Shown here: in pieces, positions 61,216-64,000 of the stretch | Numbering within the stretch: position 1 is the first letter of the stretch | Layout of the letters: each line of letters starts with the position of its first letter | Source: Litoribacillus peritrichatus | Lineage (GTDB): Bacteria; Pseudomonadota; Gammaproteobacteria; Pseudomonadales; Litoribrevibacteraceae | Reading direction: 5' to 3' | Assembly (NCBI RefSeq): GCF_039537985.1 | Contig: NZ_BAABBN010000007.1 | Location: 62,001 to 126,000, forward strand | Length of the DNA: 64,000 nt | Made by a program: the position numbers and the translations under genes | Notes under the pieces: generated by a model | What the model saw: the letters and a program-made list of their open reading frames with translations, nothing else | Told to the model about the DNA's origin: nothing | Database searches by the model: none

Positions 61216-61439
61216 TCGTATCTCCAATAGCAGTTATTATTTTTATTTGTGCATTCATTACCTTAGAGATTGGTTATTAATCAAACAATGTTCTGCATGG
61301 TCACGCCTTGATCTCTGATGCCATCCTCCAAATAAACAGTGATATATGTCTCAAGAGGCGTGAGTTGTCGTCCTATCCTAAGTGGAATCAGGTAACGGCT
61401 GGCTACACTCGTGATGAAACAGAGAAACCGAGGGATGTT

Positions 61440-62453
61440 ATGAATAAGTTAATGATTGCGATCAGAAGCCTGGTAATAATGGCTTGTTTGACGGTGCCAA
61501 TCGCCAGCTCAGCCGATCCTGTAACCCGGTTGTTTTGTGTGTTTGATCCGGTGGGTCATAAAGGACCGTTGTTTACCCTGATGAAAGAAGCGCAGGTGAT
61601 TGCACTTGATTGGGGAATTCAGTTGGATATGACGGCGTACACCGATGAAGGTGTTGCCGAATACGACTTTCGGGCGAAGCAGTGTGATGCCGTATTGTTA
61701 ACCGGAACACGGGCGAGAAACTTTAATAAATTTACCGGTTCGTTGGAGGCCATGGGCGCCATACCATCTACTCAGGCGATGCGGCTGGTGTTGCATACCC
61801 TGATGCAACCCAGAGCATATCCTTTGTTAGTGGAAAACGGAGTTGAGGTTGCGGGCATTTATCCTGCCGGTGCGATTTATCTGCTAACCCGCGATAAATC
61901 GATTAATCACGTCACCAAGCTTCAGGGGCAGCGTGTTGCAACACTGGAAAATGATAAGGCGTCCATGGCAATGGTGAGGCATGTGGGAGGTACGATAGTC
62001 AGCGCGACCTCGGCGACCTTTGCGGGTTTATTCAATAATGGCAGCGCGGATATCGCCTATGCGCCTTTGGTTGCGTTTGAACCACTGGAAATGGCGAAAG
62101 GCGTTGACCCGAACGGGGGCATTTTTAATTACGCCATTGCTCAAATGAATTTTCAGATGCTGATTCATCCCGAACGTTTTCCTCCGGGGTTTGGGCAAAA
62201 GGCACGAGAATTGGCCATTCCAAAGTTTGATGATGCGTTTGAGATAGTTGCCAAAGCAGAATCGAGAATCTCCGATAAATACTGGATTCAGCCAGAGGAC
62301 GGTAATCGCATCTCTTATGACAATATGCTGAAAGAAGTTCGTTTGTCGTTAAGGGATGAGGGCGTTTACCACCCGAAGGCGCTGAAATTATTTAAAAGGA
62401 TTCGCTGCAAGCAACAACCGAATGATGCAGACTGCTCTGACCCAAGGGAATAA
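61440..62453 (+). CDS. Exported solute-binding-like protein (DUF6091-like), orphan
   Basis: A 337-residue precursor with a signal peptide (about 1-25, ending ASSA). The mature part has the two-domain layout of periplasmic binding proteins; 'FCVFDPVGHKGPLFTLMKEAQVIALDWG' (by order), 'QCDAVLLTGTRARNFNKFTGSLEAMGAI' and a later 'LQGQRVATLENDKASMAM' are characteristic. I recall such proteins as 'putative solute-binding' (DUF6091), often beside outer-membrane or RND genes; no transporter genes are adjacent here. ATG 61440 is preferred to the upstream frame because GAGGGA lies just in front. It is followed three bases later by another exported protein and is divergent to the cytochrome gene. Confidence 0.7.
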   Translation: MNKLMIAIRSLVIMACLTVPIASSADPVTRLFCVFDPVGHKGPLFTLMKEAQVIALDWGIQLDMTAYTDEGVAEYDFRAKQCDAVLLTGTRARNFNKFTGSLEAMGAIPSTQAMRLVLHTLMQPRAYPLLVENGVEVAGIYPAGAIYLLTRDKSINHVTKLQGQRVATLENDKASMAMVRHVGGTIVSATSATFAGLFNNGSADIAYAPLVAFEPLEMAKGVDPNGGIFNYAIAQMNFQMLIHPERFPPGFGQKARELAIPKFDDAFEIVAKAESRISDKYWIQPEDGNRISYDNMLKEVRLSLRDEGVYHPKALKLFKRIRCKQQPNDADCSDPRE

Positions 62454-62456
62454 ACA

Positions 62457-63029
62457 ATGAAGAACATATCAACTAATCTGGTCATCCGTTTGGCCCTTGT
62501 TTTATTGGGTGTCTGGGTAAGCGCCGTACAGGCCAAACCAAGTGACGCAACGGGCAATTTGAATCTGGAGCGTTTGATTGAAAAAGAAGTGCCTGCGAAG
62601 CACTTTTATTTTGGCGAATACTCAATTATCCAAGCGAAAGATCAGCCCACCAGTGAAGGCGTAGCCAAGCAGATAGCACAGACCATTGCCTTTAAAACTT
62701 CGTCAGAAATCGATGGTGCTTTTTCATTGTTGGTGGAAGGGGAGTCGATCGAGTTCCTGATGACAGATAAGGCAAAAGTACAGCTTGGCTGGTGGGTAAA
62801 ACGAGAAGGGGAAGCTGTGGATAACTTCCGATCGGAATTAAAGCCAGCGATGCGATGTTTGTCTGCAGAATTTAAAGGGGATCAACAAGCGCTCGTGAAG
62901 GCTTGGCAAGAGCTTTACCAAGCGGCAATGGAGCGTGGATACAAGATATCGGGGGATGGTCGTATGCTGATCAAGCTTCATAGTAATACTGGGTATCTGG
63001 TTGCAGAACTTCAGCTTGCGATTGAGTAA
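62457..63029 (+). CDS. Uncharacterised exported protein
   Basis: A 190-residue protein with an N-terminal signal peptide (about 1-26, 'SAVQAKP') and a soluble remainder with several amphipathic helices. I do not recognise a domain. It starts three bases after the preceding stop with AAGGGAA upstream, so it is co-translated with the solute-binding-like protein and is probably its partner in the periplasm. No Cys pairs or metal motifs are seen. Confidence 0.68.
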   Translation: MKNISTNLVIRLALVLLGVWVSAVQAKPSDATGNLNLERLIEKEVPAKHFYFGEYSIIQAKDQPTSEGVAKQIAQTIAFKTSSEIDGAFSLLVEGESIEFLMTDKAKVQLGWWVKREGEAVDNFRSELKPAMRCLSAEFKGDQQALVKAWQELYQAAMERGYKISGDGRMLIKLHSNTGYLVAELQLAIE

Positions 63030-63082
63030 AGGGTTAACATTTTTACGTTGTTGAAGGTTTTTGCCGACTCTGCAAATAAGGA

Positions 63083-63117
63083 GTAACTCTTGAGCTATCT
63101 TTATGATCAAGAGTTAC
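63083..63117. terminator. Hairpin between convergent genes near the right end
   Basis: GTAACTCTTGA (63083-63093) and TCAAGAGTTAC (63107-63117) form an 11-bp perfect stem with a 13-base loop. It lies between the exported-protein gene and the minus-strand propeller gene. Confidence 0.6.
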
Positions 63118-63140
63118 AATTTTGGAGTTGAGTTCGCGCT

Positions 63141-64000
63141 TTAGTTGATTATAGGAGGAACTTTATTGATTATAATATCTCGGGATTGATTATGGCTCTC
63201 ATCTACATCATATAATAAGGTTAGTGAACCATTGCTCTCTCTAATAAGCTGCTTTTGATAGATATTATTGAATACTTCAGGAATATATTTTTGATTTAAC
63301 TCATTGAAGTTTTCATCAAATTCGATTGCTAAAATTTGGGATGAAGGCGCATTGCTAAATAGCCCAAAAAAATTACTGTTCACGCTGGGTGATATATTTG
63401 CTGTACTATAAAAAAGATTATCATCACTATATTGGTTTATTTTGTTCCCTTGAGAGTCAAGCCTTGTAAAGGCTGCTTTATATAGTATTTGATTCAAACC
63501 AAGGCCTGCTCCGCTTATTAAAATATCGTTATTTGATGTTTCTATTACGGATGTCATCCAAACCTGAAAATACTCTCCTGTGTTATTCCACTCATAAATT
63601 TTATTTAGGTTAGAGCCTATGTTGAGAACATAAATGCCATTGGTAAGTCCAAAAGACGGGTCTCCACCGAAAGGGTAAGCCTCTCCACTAACTAGTAGAT
63701 TATTCGAAGAGGTAACAAGTAGTTCTTTTATATTGAGTTGCTCCGCATTCTCTAATGAAGGGATTTCCAGAGCACTAGACATATTAGTTATCTCCATATC
63801 AGTCTGATGTACTGTATTATTACTGGAGGATATTGTTAATTTATTATTCCACTTTGTTATATAATCGAAGCTAAACTGTTCAGTTATATTTTCTGGTTTA
63901 TAAAGTAGTTCTGAAACATGATCTAAGTTCGAGTTTAGCTTAAGCAAAATAGCATCACTACTTCCCCAATCTTGCCCTACTAAATATATAAAACCGTCCG
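63141..64000 (-). CDS. Propeller-like repeat protein, 3' part only
   Basis: The frame is open to the right edge of the window, so the N-terminus is missing; TTG 63947 is not a real start. The visible 286 or so residues are Asn- and Ser-rich with repeated beta-strand blocks such as 'GFIYLVGQDWGSSDAILLKL', 'NLLVSGEAYPFGG' and 'DILISGAGLGLNQILYKAAFTRLDSQG' (by order), spaced as in a beta-propeller of the kind seen in secreted bacterial proteins. It is notably AT-richer than its neighbours, which suggests acquisition or a fast-evolving surface protein. Function unknown. Confidence 0.6.
   Translation of the reverse strand, partial: DGFIYLVGQDWGSSDAILLKLNSNLDHVSELLYKPENITEQFSFDYITKWNNKLTISSSNNTVHQTDMEITNMSSALEIPSLENAEQLNIKELLVTSSNNLLVSGEAYPFGGDPSFGLTNGIYVLNIGSNLNKIYEWNNTGEYFQVWMTSVIETSNNDILISGAGLGLNQILYKAAFTRLDSQGNKINQYSDDNLFYSTANISPSVNSNFFGLFSNAPSSQILAIEFDENFNELNQKYIPEVFNNIYQKQLIRESNGSLTLLYDVDESHNQSRDIIINKVPPIIN

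Noticed and set aside
1..64000. CRISPR array, tRNA, rRNA, insertion sequence or prophage
   Set aside because: No regularly spaced direct repeats, clover-leaf genes, transposase motifs or phage genes were recognised anywhere in the window.

Overview
The window looks like the chromosome of a marine gammaproteobacterium, probably of the Oceanospirillales/Marinobacter type. The grounds are a type VI secretion (T6SS) cluster, a petrobactin-type catecholate siderophore locus, the carboxyspermidine route to spermidine, a homodimeric-type aceE/aceF pair and moderate GC with sharply AT-richer islands. The genus is an inference. No rRNA, tRNA, CRISPR array, transposase or phage gene was seen.

Layout. 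1-6.6 kb (+): the end of tssM, a Ser/Thr kinase, an orphan periplasmic binding protein, an MFS protein with a sensor-like N-terminus, and an unrecognised protein that may be an effector. 6.7-9.7 kb (-): vgrG, a DUF6931-like gene and a PAAR gene. 9.8-10.9 kb (-): a MASE2-GGDEF diguanylate cyclase. 11.3-12.7 kb (+): an AT-rich cassette of AbiEii-like nucleotidyltransferase, unknown protein and DEDDh exonuclease. 12.9-22.0 kb (-): petrobactin genes asbA, asbB, asbC, a fused asbD-asbE and asbF, with a MATE exporter and a strong Fur box. 22.3-30.3 kb (+): an OmpR-type two-component system, a Fur-boxed TonB receptor, a siderophore ABC importer and a DUF2218 gene. 30.5-36.4 kb (+): speA, carboxynorspermidine dehydrogenase, nspC and speB, the whole path from arginine to spermidine. 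Spermidine is a building block of petrobactin, so 12.9-36.4 kb reads as one functional neighbourhood.

36.5-38.2 kb (+) is a second AT-rich island with its own promoter. Its two translationally coupled genes resemble a QxK-type restriction-fold nuclease and a degenerate phosphoribosyltransferase; this is the best candidate for an undescribed system. 38.4-46.9 kb is a dicarboxylic amino-acid locus: a LysR regulator, a histidine kinase with a solute-binding sensor and an NtrC-type regulator on the minus strand, divergent from aspartate racemase, aspartase and a dicarboxylate/amino-acid symporter. A sigma-54 promoter and inverted repeats lie before aspartase.

47.1-51.5 kb (+): aceE and aceF. 51.6-54.7 kb: a solute-binding protein (-), then an iron-dependent alcohol dehydrogenase and a Crp/Fnr regulator whose upstream regions share a repeated motif. 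54.8-58.7 kb (+): a secreted S8 protease and a lipoprotein. 58.8-61.2 kb (-): a large periplasmic multi-domain c-type cytochrome. 61.4-63.0 kb (+): two exported proteins of unknown role. The window closes with the 3' part of a propeller-like gene on the minus strand.
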